Below the pieces are notes generated by a model. That model searched no databases. It worked only from the letters and a program-made list of their open reading frames with translations, and was not told the DNA's origin. The translations under genes and the position numbers were made by a program. Source: Cenococcum geophilum 1.58 (lineage: Eukaryota > Ascomycota > Dothideomycetes > Gloniales > Gloniaceae). Taken from it: DNA of 64,000 bases. The stretch is taken from assembly GCA_001692895.1 (NCBI GenBank), contig KV748192.1:930001-994000 (forward strand). The letters run 5' to 3'. Below are positions 47,590-59,288 of the stretch, one piece after another. How positions within the stretch are numbered: the first letter of the stretch is position 1; every line of letters begins with the position of its first letter.

Positions 47590-47985
47590 AGTAGTAGCTA
47601 TAGGGTAGTAGTATAATAGTAATAGGGTAGTAGTAGGGTAGTAATAGGGTAGTAGTAGGGCAGTAATAAGGTAGTAGGGCAGTAGGACAGTAGGGTAGTA
47701 GGGTAGTAGGGTAATAGTAGGGTAGTACTTAGTTTATAAGAAATAAGCAAATTTTCTAAGGAAAATTTAAAATTGCCGACTTATAGCCAGCAATTTTGTC
47801 CTCAGAAAATTTATATATTTTTTACGCCTACGGTAGGCTTTTGTCCTTTTAAACTAAGAGCTGCTATACTACTACCCTAATACTGCCTACTACTGCCCTG
47901 CTACTACTCTGCTACTACCTACTACTGCCCGCTACCACCCGCTACTATACTACTACTACCCTACTACTATATTACTATAGAATTT
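47590..47985. repeat. Large imperfect palindrome of TAG/CTA simple repeats with an AT-rich centre
   Basis: The left half (GGGTAGTAG arrays, then CTTAGTTTATAAG, then AAATTTTCTAAGG, then AAAATTGCCG) is mirrored on the right (AGCAATTTTGTCC, CAGAAAATTT, CTTTTAAACTAAG, then CTACTACCC arrays). The centre is near 47790. Loop and arms are imperfect but the order of blocks is kept. Confidence 0.65.
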
Positions 47986-48968
47986 ATATAGCTACCTTAT
48001 AGTAGTGGCGTAAGGCTACCTTTATATAATAATCGCGTAATATAGATTTATATAATTAATTACGTAACGTATATTAATAATAGCTATTTATATTATCGTC
48101 GTTATCTTCTTCTTCCTTAAGTAATAGTACTACCACTATTACCACTACTACTGCTACTGCTGCTACTGCTGCTACTATATTATCTACTCTTGCTCCTACT
48201 ACCACTGCTATTCTTACTATTACTATTACCCCTACTCCTACTCTACTACTATATTACTACTACCGCCACCACCGCCACTATATCTGCGCCCAGCTACCGC
48301 TTTTTATTTATACCGCCACTATCTTAGGCCAGGCAGCCTATATATAGGACTTTAGTCCTAGTAAATAAGCGTACTAGTAAGTATTAGTACTATAAAAGAA
48401 TTTAAGAATTTAAGAATTTAAGACGATACTAATATATAAATAGCTGCTGCGGCTACTGCTGCCGCCAGGCCCCTCCCCACTCCTACTACTACCGCTACTA
48501 CTCCCCTAGCTGGGTTTACGGCCATTAATTAGCCCGCCGCCGCCCTCCCCCCTACTACTCTCTCCCCTTAAAATCTCCCGCCCGCCGCGCTTACTACTAC
48601 TATACTCGCTACTACTACTAACACGGCTATAATATGGGCGCTACGTCCCCTACCGCGCGTTTAAGATATATCTCTATACTAGGTTCCTAGCCTAAGTAGA
48701 GCTCCTAGGGTTTACTAGGGGGTCTATTTAAAGGCTAGGGCCCTAAATATAGAGGCCGCCCTAGCGTAAAGCTGGGGTATAGTAGCCCTATAGGCTTATA
48801 CGTTATATATATAGGGTAGTGGCCTATTTATAGAGTATGTGCTAGTTATGGGCTAGCTGCGCAGTAGCTGCGCTAACTACTACTATAGCAGTAAAGGGGC
48901 GTACTGCTCCTTCTAGGCTTATAAGTTAGTAAGGTAAATAGTAAAAAGTATAACTAATAGAGATAATA

Positions 48969-49226
48969 GTGTCTGCCCCTACCATAGCTACTACTACTAC
49001 CGCTATTACACTACTAGTCCGCCGCGGCCGCGCTTCCTCCTACGCCTCAGCGCCTCCTACCGCTACTACCGCTGCTAATAACGATGATAATAAGGAGGAG
49101 GAAGAGGAGGCCCTACCTACCCGTGCCTATTCCCGCCCTAGGCGGCGCGGGCAAATTACGGGGCTGCTCCGCCATTTAGCGGCGGTTTTTAAGAAGAAGT
49201 TATTAGAGAATAAGGATAAGGAGTAG
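48969..49226 (+). CDS. Hypothetical 85-codon frame in F2, unrecognised
   Basis: Starts MSAPTIATTTTAITLLVRRG, then a Ser/Ala/Thr-rich part, an acidic run (DDNKEEEEEA) and a basic end (SRPRRRGQ... VFKKKLLENKDKE). No domain is recognised. It is open and less AT-biased than its surroundings, and precedes the F part that reads in a protein-like way on the same strand, so it could be the first exon or N-terminus of an F-encoded protein. Low-complexity composition and the nearby trinucleotide tracts make a chance frame equally possible. Confidence 0.3.
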   Translation: MSAPTIATTTTAITLLVRRGRASSYASAPPTATTAANNDDNKEEEEEALPTRAYSRPRRRGQITGLLRHLAAVFKKKLLENKDKE

Positions 49227-49389
49227 GGGAGGGGGGGGTAAAGGGGGGGTTTACTAGGCCCTATAGGGCATTTATAAAAGTTTTACTAGCCCTATAGGGT
49301 AGTTATAGAAGTAGTTATATAATAAAATAATATACCGTATTACGAAAGTAAAACTTCTAGCTAAATAATATTATCTATCTTTATTTAAT

Positions 49390-51690
49390 TTAGGGGAAGC
49401 AGTACTAAAATACTATTTATAGTAGTAACCCAAGATAGGGCAATATAGAGCTAACTGTATGTAAAAACCGGTATCCGTAAATTAACGCCTATAAAGTTAA
49501 AAGACTAACACTATAATTTATTTATAGTTATAGCAAAGCATAGCTAGATTAGAAACTACCTTCTACTAATAATAAACGGTAGTTCTCCCTCTATAGAGGT
49601 AAGCTTAATATAAGGGATTAGCCGCAGCTGCCTATAAAAGCTACCACTAAGTATCTAAGCTTTAATATAGCAGCGGCCTAGGCGTGTAATAACTATATAG
49701 GTGCCATTATATAGGCCTTCCTTAAGGTAGAGGTTCCGTAAAAGGATTATAGGCACGCCCACCTTTAAGGAAAGCTTTAATAGAGGTAGGCTATTAGGGT
49801 TAAATATTTACAGAAGCTCTACTGGCGGCAGTTCTATATAATCTTCTTCTCTATTTTGCTCTATAGAGTCTATAAAATAAAAGGTACTTAGGGAGCCATA
49901 GAGCCGCATAAAAATAGCCTCGTTAATCTTAGCTATAGTATTATTATAAATAGTTAGAATAGCGTAATTGTAAAAGGTATTAGGGGTAATATATATCCAA
50001 ATAAGTAGTTATAGAGGGTATATATACCCGTAAAAGGGTTCCTAGGACTAAAATAGGGCTATACTAAGTAGGATACTAATACTATTAGCTAGGGTAGTAT
50101 TATAGAATAAGCCTTATACCTAAGCTATAAACTACTAATTTATCTCGCCTTAGCGGATATATATATTTAACCGCAAGGATAGTATATAGAAGGTAGGCTA
50201 GAGGAACAACCGCTATAGGTAGGCACTTATAATAGCTATACGGTTCCCCTATAGGACGACAGGTAGTATCTAAGTAAAGCTACTACCTAAGATAGTAGGA
50301 AGTCTATTAAAGGTAAAGTTGTTAAAACGGACGTCTATAAGTATATGGTATGCGGCTTTAAAGTAGTAGCGGTGTTATATTAGCGCCTTATCCTAAATAA
50401 GCAAAGAGGTATAGTATAGAAGCTTAGCTAGATTTAAGCTTTTAGAAATATTATAAGTAGACTCTTTATATAGATTAATAGGTATCTAAAAATAGAAGTA
50501 GATAGTATAGCTATTAGGCAGTAAAAGGGCTGTAATACTAAAAGAAGCTATATAAAGAATAATCTTACTATATAAGTGGTAGTAGTAGTAAAGGTAGTAA
50601 TAGAGAAACGTTTTACTAGTACCTATTAGGTCCTAAAGGAAGAAGTAGGCTATTTATAAATTGGTATCTATAGCGGCAATAATAGTATTAAAGCACGCTA
50701 CTTAATCCGTATTTAGCTGTTAGCGTAGCTTAGTAAACTAGCATCCTTCCTTTATAGGGTTATATTATAGTAGCTCGGCTATAAGTAGCGGGTTACTTCC
50801 CTTAGTAATAATACCTTACTAGTACTAGAACTAGGGTAAGCTATAGTCTATAAGCGTTTTTTGCTAATCCGTAAGTATCTAATAGATAAAGTATAGGCCG
50901 TAATTAAAATAGGCGTTATTGTCCTTGCTAACTATAAAAGGAGTATTAGGTTAGCGGGTTAGAAAGTAAGGCAGATTATTATAAATAGACTATTAAAGCG
51001 GTTCTATGAAGTAACTAGCTCTATAATAGGGCCGTAAAATAAAGTAGTTATAAATAAGGAGCGTAGCTAGGCGTTAATAGTAAAAATAGTGGCCTCTGTT
51101 AAGTAATTAATCTACTTATAATTATTCTCTAGTAGCCCTAAGGCCATATAGGCAGCTTAAAAGGTTAGATAAACTATACCAGCAATAGTACGGAGGTCCT
51201 TAAAGGAGGTAGGGCTGGGAATAGACGTTAATAGTAGCTATAAGTAGAACCTCTTGCCTATAATAAAACTATAGTAATATATATAGCCTATTATAAAGTC
51301 TTACTAGCATAGACGCTACTCCTATTACTTTGCAAGAAAGATATACCGCTTAGGGAAATCTTAATATAGGCGGTTACAGCTATCCTTATACTCCGTATTA
51401 TACTTAAAAAAGGCTATTAGTATAAAATAGGAGAGCTTAAGGCGCTATTAAATCTCTTTAGTAGACTAATTAGGCTAAAAGTATATAGGCTACTTGCCTA
51501 AAAGGTATACCATAAGCTAGATTATAAGGGGGAACTCTTTATAAATAGGAAACTTAAATAGCCGCTAGATAGCCTTATAGGGGCCAATATAACGGCCCTA
51601 TAAATACTAGCTTACCTTATCGCCATCTATAAGCCGTAAAGTAGTATAGTCGCTCCCCTTATATATATACTTATAGATATACTTAACGGA
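49390..51690 (+). repeat. Repeat F, right arm (F2)
   Basis: Inverted counterpart of F1 (47386-46498 plus 38660-37310), about 2.3 kb. The plus strand shows protein-like stretches rich in Lys, Arg, Gln, Leu and Ile over most of its length, interrupted by RIP-type stops. No motif lets me assign a family: I do not see an RT, a DDE core, a helicase or a tyrosine recombinase box that I would defend. It could be a coding DNA transposon, a duplicated host gene family, or the arm of a long foldback element. Confidence 0.65.
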
Positions 51691-52192
51691 CTATATAGAG
51701 GCGTAGACCTTAATATTTATATAGGTATAATACTTTATAATTAAATATAGGGAGTATGGAATAATCTAGCGGTTATCTATTTTAAATGTAGCTTTAATAG
51801 GCCTTAGTAAGCAGACAGGCTAGAACCGCAGATTATTTTAATAGCGGTATTTTAGATAGCCGTCCTTATATATAACAGTAGTAGGGTTAAAAGGCTAGGG
51901 TACTACTTTAAGCAAGTTAGTAGAAGGCCTAGCCTTAATATAACTATATAAGGAGCTTACGGATTCTAGGAGCTATAAGGGCCGTAAACTATTATTAACT
52001 TTACAATCTTAGTAAGATGACTAATAAAATCGTCCTCTAGCTATAGAAGCTCTATAGATATAAAACGGTTAATAACGGTTAGGTTTAGTAGCCTATTATA
52101 ATTATACGGATATAAGAAGAGTAATAGGTATAAATAGGGTAGGCTCTATTTTTAGTACTTATGTAATAGGACTAGCCCAGTTACAGTAGGAA
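51691..52192. other. Unidentified AT-rich stretch between F2 and gypsy G
   Basis: The similarity to F1 fades here. It holds no recognisable gene. It may still belong to F2, whose outer end I cannot place. Confidence 0.35.
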
Positions 52193-55100
52193 TGTCTTGG
52201 TAAAACACTTAATAGATAAATTCCGACGCTTTAATCGAATTTTACTAAAGTCTGTCGAAGACCGCGTGCGTATATGCGCACGTATCGACTACTAATCCCC
52301 TAACTATTTAATTATATAATTCTCTCGTTATTCCTTTCTCTTCTTTACGCAACGTCTTGTTCTTAGCGAGAGCTATATACCCTTAGATTTAGATAAAATT
52401 TATATTATTCCTTTAAAATTTCCCCAAAGTCTCTTCGCGCCCTTATATTACGTTGCGTTAAAACAACTATTATTAAAATAGTAAATAAACTCGAACCTAC
52501 CGCGTTAACTATAAGCATTATAGCCCTAGTTAGGGAATAGTTAACCATAATATAACAGTCCTTTATAGATACTTTAGCCTAATAGCGAGCGATATTAGAA
52601 GCTTGGTACTAGTAATTAATGGGAGCAATCTACAAAAAACTCCATAACCTTAAAGCACTTATATTAAAGACCCTAATAGCAATACCTATAAACAAAATTA
52701 AAATAACTATATATAAACCCGGCCCGTTAAATACGAACCCTAAACTAGTAATAGTAGCTTAACCTATACCTATAACGAACCTAGTACCTACTATAAAATC
52801 TAAAAAGCTCCCTAACCCTCTAATGTTTAATAGAAATTAAAATAACTTACATCCCTTTATAACTAAGCTCCGTCTTAAACTTTTAACAAACTATAACTAA
52901 TACCCTACTAAAGCTAGCAAGATTAGCTATAGAATATCTTATTTAAGTAAAGACGCTATATAAACTATAGACCTATTCTTCTATAACGGCACCTTTATTA
53001 ATTTTAAAATCTTTATCTCCCTATTAGAATAAATATATAATAACGCTAGCCGCGAATATACAGCTGTTATTAAACTTAAAACCCTATAATAATAGAACTA
53101 AGACTTTACTAGTTTCTTTTCGGAATTTTTAGGCCTTATTAGTAAACTAGATTAGAATAAAGCCGCTAGAGTTACTACTCTCCATTAAGCTATTTCAGAT
53201 AAAATTAGAGTATAGTTGGTAGGCAGAGAACTGCTAAAAAACTTACCTAAATTTACTATAATATATTAACGAATTAATAAAGACCTCTAATATAATAAGC
53301 AGACTCGTTCTCTAAAGCTAACTATATCTTATATTTAAAACTCTACGAAACCAATATATACTCTAAAGCGTAATCCGTTTCCAAACGATAAAAGCCCTAT
53401 ATATAACCCTATAGACCTTAATACTACTTAATCCTATATACCCTTAGGAACTAATAAATAAAAAACCTAAGCCGTAAATAGAGAATGCTTTAAATATAGT
53501 AAAAAAGAATATATTTAAAGAAATTACCAAACTTACCCTTTTAAAAAGGTCCGCCGTAGTTCCTCCTAATCCTTAAATTATACCCATTTTATAAATTATA
53601 CTTAGTTACTATAAAGTATCTTACCTTTAGTTAACTTAGAAAACGAATCATCCTAGGGCTAAGTTGCGCCTTAGAATAAAAAGTAGAAGAGTATAAGTAT
53701 CTAGGCTCTTTTAGCGCTAATATATAATATAACTCCCTTAATATACTTAGCGAAATTTAAATACTTAGAAAATAGAAGGAAGTATAAATCCTTATAGATA
53801 GCGGAGCTACTAGTATAGGCTTTATTAATACAAACTACGCAAAAACTTAATGCTTAAATTTAAAGAAACTTAATAAGCCTTAAGGCCTATAAGGCTTTAA
53901 TAGTAAGTCTTTAATATATAGCGAACTAATATACTACACTCTTATAAAGATGCGGATAAGCAAATACCTTAAATACGTTTCCCTATTTATAATACCCTTA
54001 AAGTATTATAAGGTAATACTTAGATACGGATAGCTAAAACAACACAACCCTTTAATTAGCTGGGTTAAAGAAATACTAAAATTCCGTATAACCTATTGCC
54101 GAAGTTATTACTTAAAATACCACTTGCCCTATAAATATATACACAACTATTTAAATTTAATATAATAAAAATTACCCTTACTATAAACCCTAAACTAATA
54201 TAATAAAGTTATAACTGCTAATTGCGGTAAAGAATGCGAAGATAATATATTAAAACCCTTTAAAATTCGTATAATATAAGCCGCACCCTTTTATTTATTA
54301 GTAAGAAAACGAGACTATAAGATCTTTACTATAATACTAAAAGATATTAAGAAGGCGTTAGAACTAAAGTAATATACTAACCCCTAACCTCTTATACCTA
54401 AAGAATATTATAATCTAATTAATACGTTTAAGAAACAATTTATAGACTAACTACCCCCATATTAAGACGAGCATAATTTTAAAATAGAACTTAAACCTAG
54501 TATAATGCTAAAGTTTAGCCCGTTATATAGTATATCGTGAGAAAAGCTACTTATAATGTAATAATACCTTAAAAAGCACCTAGAGAAAGGATTTATTTGC
54601 CCTAGTTAATTACTATTTATCTTACCTATACTATTCGTTAAGAAACCTAAAGAAGGCTTAAGGTTCTATATTAATTATTAAGCCCTAAATATAATTATAA
54701 TTTAAAATTAATATCTAATTCCTCTACTTTAAGAAACGCTTAACTACTTAGTAAAAGTATAATACTTTATAAAGCTTAACGTAGTTGCTGCCTTTAATTA
54801 AATTCGTGTTTATAAAGGAGATAAGAAGTATATAGCTTTCCGTATATAATAGGGACTTTTTAAATACCTAGTAATACTATTTAGTATAAAGAACGGTCCT
54901 AGTATATTTTAGTAATATATTAATAATACGCTTTACAAATTCCTTAATATATTTGTTACCGCGTATATTAATAATATCTTAATTTATTCGTCTTTACTTT
55001 CTAAATATTAGAAGCACGTCTAAATAGTCCTTAAACGCCTATAAGATATAGACTTATAATATAATATTAAGAAATATAAGTTTTACGCGTCTAAAGTTAT

Positions 55101-56532
55101 ATACTTAGGCCTAATTATATCCCGTAACGGAATTAAAATAGACCCTAAGAAAATTGCTATAATTATAAACTAGGAAAGTCCTAGTAGTATATAAAATATT
55201 TAAGGATTTTTAGGATTCGTAAATTTCTATTATTAATTTATTAATTACTTCTTAAAAATTATTTAGCTATTAGTAAACTTAATAAGGAAGAATATAAGAT
55301 TTAAATAAACTACTAAATATAAATAAGCTTTTAATGACCTAAAATATCGTTTTATAACTACTCTAATTCTTACCTATTTTAATCCGGACCTTAAATATAT
55401 TATTAAAATAGACTCGTCTAATTATATACTAGGAGGAGTGTTATCGTAATATAATAAGAATAGCGAGTTACGCCTAGTAGCCTTTCTCTCCTAGAAACTT
55501 ACCCCTACTAAATTAAACTATAAGATTTATAATAAGGAACTGCTTATAATTATTAAATATTTTAAATAATGGCGTCTAGAACTTAAAGGATCGTTATTCC
55601 TAATATGCGTATTAACAGACTATAAAAACCTGTAGTACTTTATAACTATAAAGCAATTAATATAACACTAAATTTGTTAGGCTAAATACCTCTTATAATT
55701 TAACTTTAAGATTATATATTAACCTAGTAAACTTAATTAAAANCCTAACTTATTAATATAATAATTATAGAACTTACCTACTAACGCCTCTAATAAACAA
55801 ATTATAAATTAATTATAAATTCTATTGCCCCCTAAACACTTTAAGAAACTACACCTTATATTTTTAAATGTGGAGCTTATAGGAATAAATTAGAAATTAA
55901 TAAGTGGGATATAGAAATTGATAAATTAATAGAGCACGAATATAAGAACGACCCCTAAATAGTAGATATAATAAAAGTAATTTAAATAGGGAAACGGCAA
56001 TATAAGGATATTACACTCGCTAAATGCGAAATCTATAATAATCGGTTATACTATTAATAGAAGATAGTAATCCTAAATTCCAAACCCTTATAATTTAAGA
56101 TACTTAAATTTATATACGATTCCCCTATAGTAGGGCATCCTAGCTATATAAAGACCTATAAAATTATCTAACGAGTATATTACTAGCCTATAATGTATAA
56201 CTATATACGAAAATATATTTAAGTATGCAGAATATACGTATATAGGAAGACCTCTTATATAAAGAAGTAAGGAGTACTTTAACTATTACCAATTCTAATA
56301 TAAAGATGGCAAGATATCTTAATTAACTTTATAGTTAACCTACTTAATAGTAATAGGTTTACAAATATTATAGTAGTTATTAACTGTCTTATAAAAATAT
56401 AATATATAATTCCTATAGACTTAATCAATACAATATTAGTAGCCGAATATTTTATTAAGTATATCTTTAAGCTATATAGACTTTCTAATTTGATAATATC
56501 TAACCGCGGAAGCTAGTTTATTTTTGTCGGAA
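52193..56532 (+). mobile_element. Ty3/gypsy fossil G, 5' LTR to integrase; 3' end displaced by copia-2
   Basis: A putative 5' LTR (about 52193-52465, TGTCTTGG...AAAACA) contains the short hairpin CGTGCG...CGCACG near 52264. Then come gag (about 52510-53560, CCHC-like knuckle near 53490), protease about 53780-54030, RT about 54440-55200 with a YxDD-type segment near 54970, RNase H about 55360-55740, and integrase from about 55900 with an H/C zinc region near 56120-56270. The integrase core breaks off where copia-2 begins. The 3' LTR is not in the window. Among the most heavily RIPped elements here, with very many breaks. Confidence 0.85.
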
Positions 56533-56934
56533 TGTTAGTTATATAACATGGTCACGAGACTACGAAGCGAGACTAGCCAATCTGACCTTGGAGCAACCCC
56601 TTACTTCTAAACAATAATAAATACCAACTTTAACACCGCATACGTACCACTACAAGTGATATTCGTGCACGTTAATAATGCGAGTATACCAATACTGATT
56701 AGTAGACGTACAAATTAGGAAATACGCAATAGCAAAGCTTAAAAAACAGCACCACTTACCCAGTGTTTAATGATCGCAGAGTTATCGCCCTATTTTAGTT
56801 AAAGAAGAAAGCCATATTACCCTCAAAGCTCGAGACTACGTATTAGCTTAACTGCTAACGCGTTAAATCGCCTAGAGAATTATATCTTTACTTAGAGAAG
56901 ATTACAACTTCCCTTAAGCTTAAGAGAATTTATA
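56533..56934 (+). repeat. Putative 5' LTR region of copia-2, part before LINE-2
   Basis: About 400 bp of CpA-retaining sequence between gypsy G and LINE-2, continuing after LINE-2 at 59635. It starts with TG as an LTR should, with CGGAA before it as a possible target copy. No partner is available for comparison. Confidence 0.45.
56922..56934. repeat. Target-site duplication of LINE-2, left copy
   Basis: AAGAGAATTTATA here and at 59622-59634, the latter immediately after the A-rich tail of LINE-2. Confidence 0.85.
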
Positions 56935-57359
56935 GCCCGCGAAGCCCTACTGCACGCGTCCACGTCGCCGCGGGTGGAAACATCATCTGGAATCCGTTCC
57001 TCTTGATGGCCAAGTGCAGAGGCGATGGTAGAGAGCCGTCGCAGCGCGCGCAGCGCGCTGTCGTTGCGACTCGTGGTGTTGAGCCCGCGACGCGTACATC
57101 GCCCTCAACAACACCAGGAGCCTCACTGCCTCCGCTTGGAGCTCCTGTCATACCATCTAGGGAGGCCTATCAAGGGAAACTGGGATACGAAAACCACCCG
57201 ATATACGACTACCTGGCTCGTAGCCAGGCCCGAAACTGGCCTTATCGTCTAGCCAGTCGACGTGGACGCGTCCTAGTCGTATAACAGGACACCCTTGGGC
57301 TTGCACTAGCTCTGAGACCGAGAGGATACGGCGAGGGCGTAGGGAACCTCTTTTTATAA

Positions 57360-57470
57360 GAACTTGTTAAGGTTAACGCGTNGNAGATACTTCGTACGAA
57401 ACTTGTTAAGGCCCNAAGGCCACCGCGAAGAACTTGTTAAGGCCCTGCCTAGAGAACTCGTTAAGGCCCC
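57360..57470 (+). repeat. Four copies of GAACTTGTTAAGGCC at decreasing spacing
   Basis: Copies start near 57360, 57400, 57430 and 57454 (the last with CTCGTT). The spacing shrinks from 40 to 30 to 24 bp, so this is an interspersed rather than strict tandem array. Confidence 0.75.
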
Positions 57471-57499
57471 TCTACGAGGGCCTATCTGGTATACGACAC

Positions 57500-57745
57500 C
57501 CAGGTGACTCAGAAGAGGGTCTTAATAGGCGTGGTGCGCGCGACCTGGTCGANAGCAACAGCNACGCGACGGCGACGCGATGGCNACGCGACGGCAACGC
57601 GACGGCAACNAGANGGCTTAACGAGGTGGAAACACGGGCAAAGCTCTAGGCAGCGGAAACACAGGCCAGCTTCGACGGCCCCATGGCGTCAAAAGGTGAC
57701 TCACAGGAGGGTCTTAATAGGCGTGGTGCACGCGACCTGATGCAT
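57500..57745 (+). repeat. Direct repeat of about 50 bp, copies 192 bp apart, with a short GC-rich tandem array between
   Basis: Copies at about 57501-57552 and 57693-57744 share GGTGACTCA, GAGGGTCTTAATAGGCGTGG and CGCGACCTG. Between them, 57560-57612 holds four or five units of about 11 bp (CGCGACGGCAA type) with undetermined bases. AACACAGGCCAG recurs near 57658 and 57771. Confidence 0.75.
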
Positions 57746-58652
57746 ATATATATGGGGGAGGCTATAGGGGAAACACAGGCCAGTCGGACGAGGACTCGAC
57801 AGTTAGAGACACAGGCTAGCTTATAAAAAGGGGGGACACAAGCTTGGTTAGTAGGAGAGGGGGGAGCAGGTCGCCCGGCACGGGACCTGGTCTATGGCCC
57901 CCTCCTGTAAGACACGGTCGGCCTATTATGAGGAGACTCTTATAGGCAACGCGAAACGACTATCTAGAGTAGTCGCGGGGCGTAGTGCGTAGTAGCCACT
58001 GCTGGCTCTAGGGACCTCACCCCTTAGCTGGGCTCTGACCCCTAGTGCACCTAGTAGGCAGGCAGGATCACGTCCTAGCCGGAGAGACTACTACGTGGCT
58101 CGAGAGAACGGATGCGCGTGTCGGTGTACCAATAGATAGGACTGCTCGCTAGGGCAGTACGCTGGTGAGGTACGCTTAAGGAGCAAACAGGAGTTACTCA
58201 GGCGGGAGAGGATTGGCTAGCCTTGACCGTAGAAGGTACCTAAGGCTTCCATATTAAAGGATGCAGCCACNACGCCCTNATAGGATTACGCCAGTAGTAG
58301 GCGCGTAAGACGGGAGTTGCGACCCCTGCAAATGGCAGCTTATGCCCGTGCCGGCGGAAACGATAAAGAGAGGCGTGAAACTAGAGGCTATGGAAGGCTC
58401 CCAAGCCGTGCGAAAGCGTACCAACTCTAGGAGGAGACTCTTATATAGACTGCTGGGGGGCAGACTAGTACTTAGGCTAATAACCTATTATAAGATACCC
58501 GAGAGAACTGGTGAAACTCCCCGTGTTATTGGTGGTGGCAGCTAACTGCTTATGGAAAGCCCCAGGCCCTTAGGCTTGGTAAGGGAGAGCTACTCGAAAA
58601 CTAAGGTAGAGGCCTGGATAAGCAGGTATGTTGAACTCTACTATATTACTAG

Positions 58653-59288
58653 CTAATATATAACTACCTGTCCTACTTAGCTAGTAAGGGTATCTCTATT
58701 AACTTCTATTGGGTTCCTAGCCATTTAGGAATCTATGGAAATGAAATAGCAGATAAGCTAGCTAAAAAGGGCCTCTCTAGAAGAAAACTACAATCTTCTT
58801 ATACTTCTTTAGCCTACCTAGGGAGACAAGCAAGAGAAAAGATACTAGAACAGTGGAAAGACAATTGGCAACAGAATAAAAGTAAAGGAAAACACTATAC
58901 TAGAATCTGTAAAGGAAACTACCCCTTTTCTTTTAAAGCCCCTAAGGATAAATATCCTAAAAGGCTACAATCAGCTCTCTTCCAACTAAAAGTAGGAAAA
59001 GGCTTCTTTAAATCCTTTTTTAAAACAATAGGGAAGGATAAAGAAGGTAGATGCTTTAGGGACTGTACCGCGGTACAAACCCCTACGCATCTATTACTAG
59101 AATGCAGACTATATTGGGAAGATAGAAAGGAAATGCAAAGACAAATAGGCTCTTCTCTTTCCCTAGAGAAGCTTTTTTGCACAAAAAAAGGAAGAGGGGC
59201 GCTTTTTCTATTTTTAAGTAGGACAAAAATAGCTACTGGAAAGTGGCTAAGAGCAGCAGGATCTCTAGAAGGAGGTAACTCCTACTAA
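58653..59288 (+). CDS. LINE-2 ORF2 C-terminal part: RNase H end and Cys/His motif
   Basis: An open plus-strand frame of 211 codons from just after a TAG at 58650-58652 to the stop at 59286-59288. It has no start of its own, being the 3' end of ORF2. FYWVPSHLGIYGNEIADKLA (about 58707-58766) is the last conserved block of the LINE-type RNase H domain. A cysteine-histidine motif, C-x3-C-x7-H-x4-C (CFRDCTAVQTPTHLLLEC, about 59053-59106), is typical of the ORF2 end in Tad-type LINEs. The frame ends LEGGNSY as in LINE-1. The endonuclease and reverse transcriptase parts are absent. The long undamaged frame in this RIP-scarred region implies a recent insertion or protection from RIP. Confidence 0.85.
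   Translation, partial: LIYNYLSYLASKGISINFYWVPSHLGIYGNEIADKLAKKGLSRRKLQSSYTSLAYLGRQAREKILEQWKDNWQQNKSKGKHYTRICKGNYPFSFKAPKDKYPKRLQSALFQLKVGKGFFKSFFKTIGKDKEGRCFRDCTAVQTPTHLLLECRLYWEDRKEMQRQIGSSLSLEKLFCTKKGRGALFLFLSRTKIATGKWLRAAGSLEGGNSY

Larger units (their letters stand above)
47525..49390 (+). other. F2-specific 1.9-kb segment with simple repeats; absent from F1
   Basis: Lies between the right inverted-repeat arm and the part of F2 that matches F1. It contains GTAGTAGGGTAGTA-type arrays (about 47600-47735), their inverted partner CTACTACTGCC-type arrays (about 47870-47980), CTACTGCTG trinucleotide tracts (about 48120-48260), GC-rich C-runs (48470-48600), the short frame at 48969 and G-runs at 49227-49250. 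Either F1 lost this segment or F2 gained it. Confidence 0.6.
56935..58640 (+). other. GC-rich, RIP-free 5' half of LINE-2 with short repeats
   Basis: Balanced to GC-rich composition with many CpG and CpA sites. Short frames occur on both strands near 56930-57284 (for example one of 93 codons from 57003, containing PPLGAPVIPSREAYQGKLGY), but no domain is recognised and the overlapping frames suggest chance. The right end from about 57890 to 58550 has no long frame. Scattered undetermined bases lie between 57382 and 58280. Confidence 0.5.

Noticed and set aside
47600-48260. Spaced simple repeats as a CRISPR array
   Set aside because: Units are degenerate trinucleotide tracts without unique spacers, and the window is fungal.
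37310-51690. Repeat F as a Polinton, Starship captain (DUF3435) or telomere-linked helicase
   Set aside because: I looked for polymerase B, packaging ATPase, tyrosine recombinase and helicase motifs and saw none I could defend.
57003-57284. 93-codon frame as a host gene
   Set aside because: It overlaps frames of similar length in two other frames and on the other strand in GC-rich sequence, and lies within the LINE-2 insertion.
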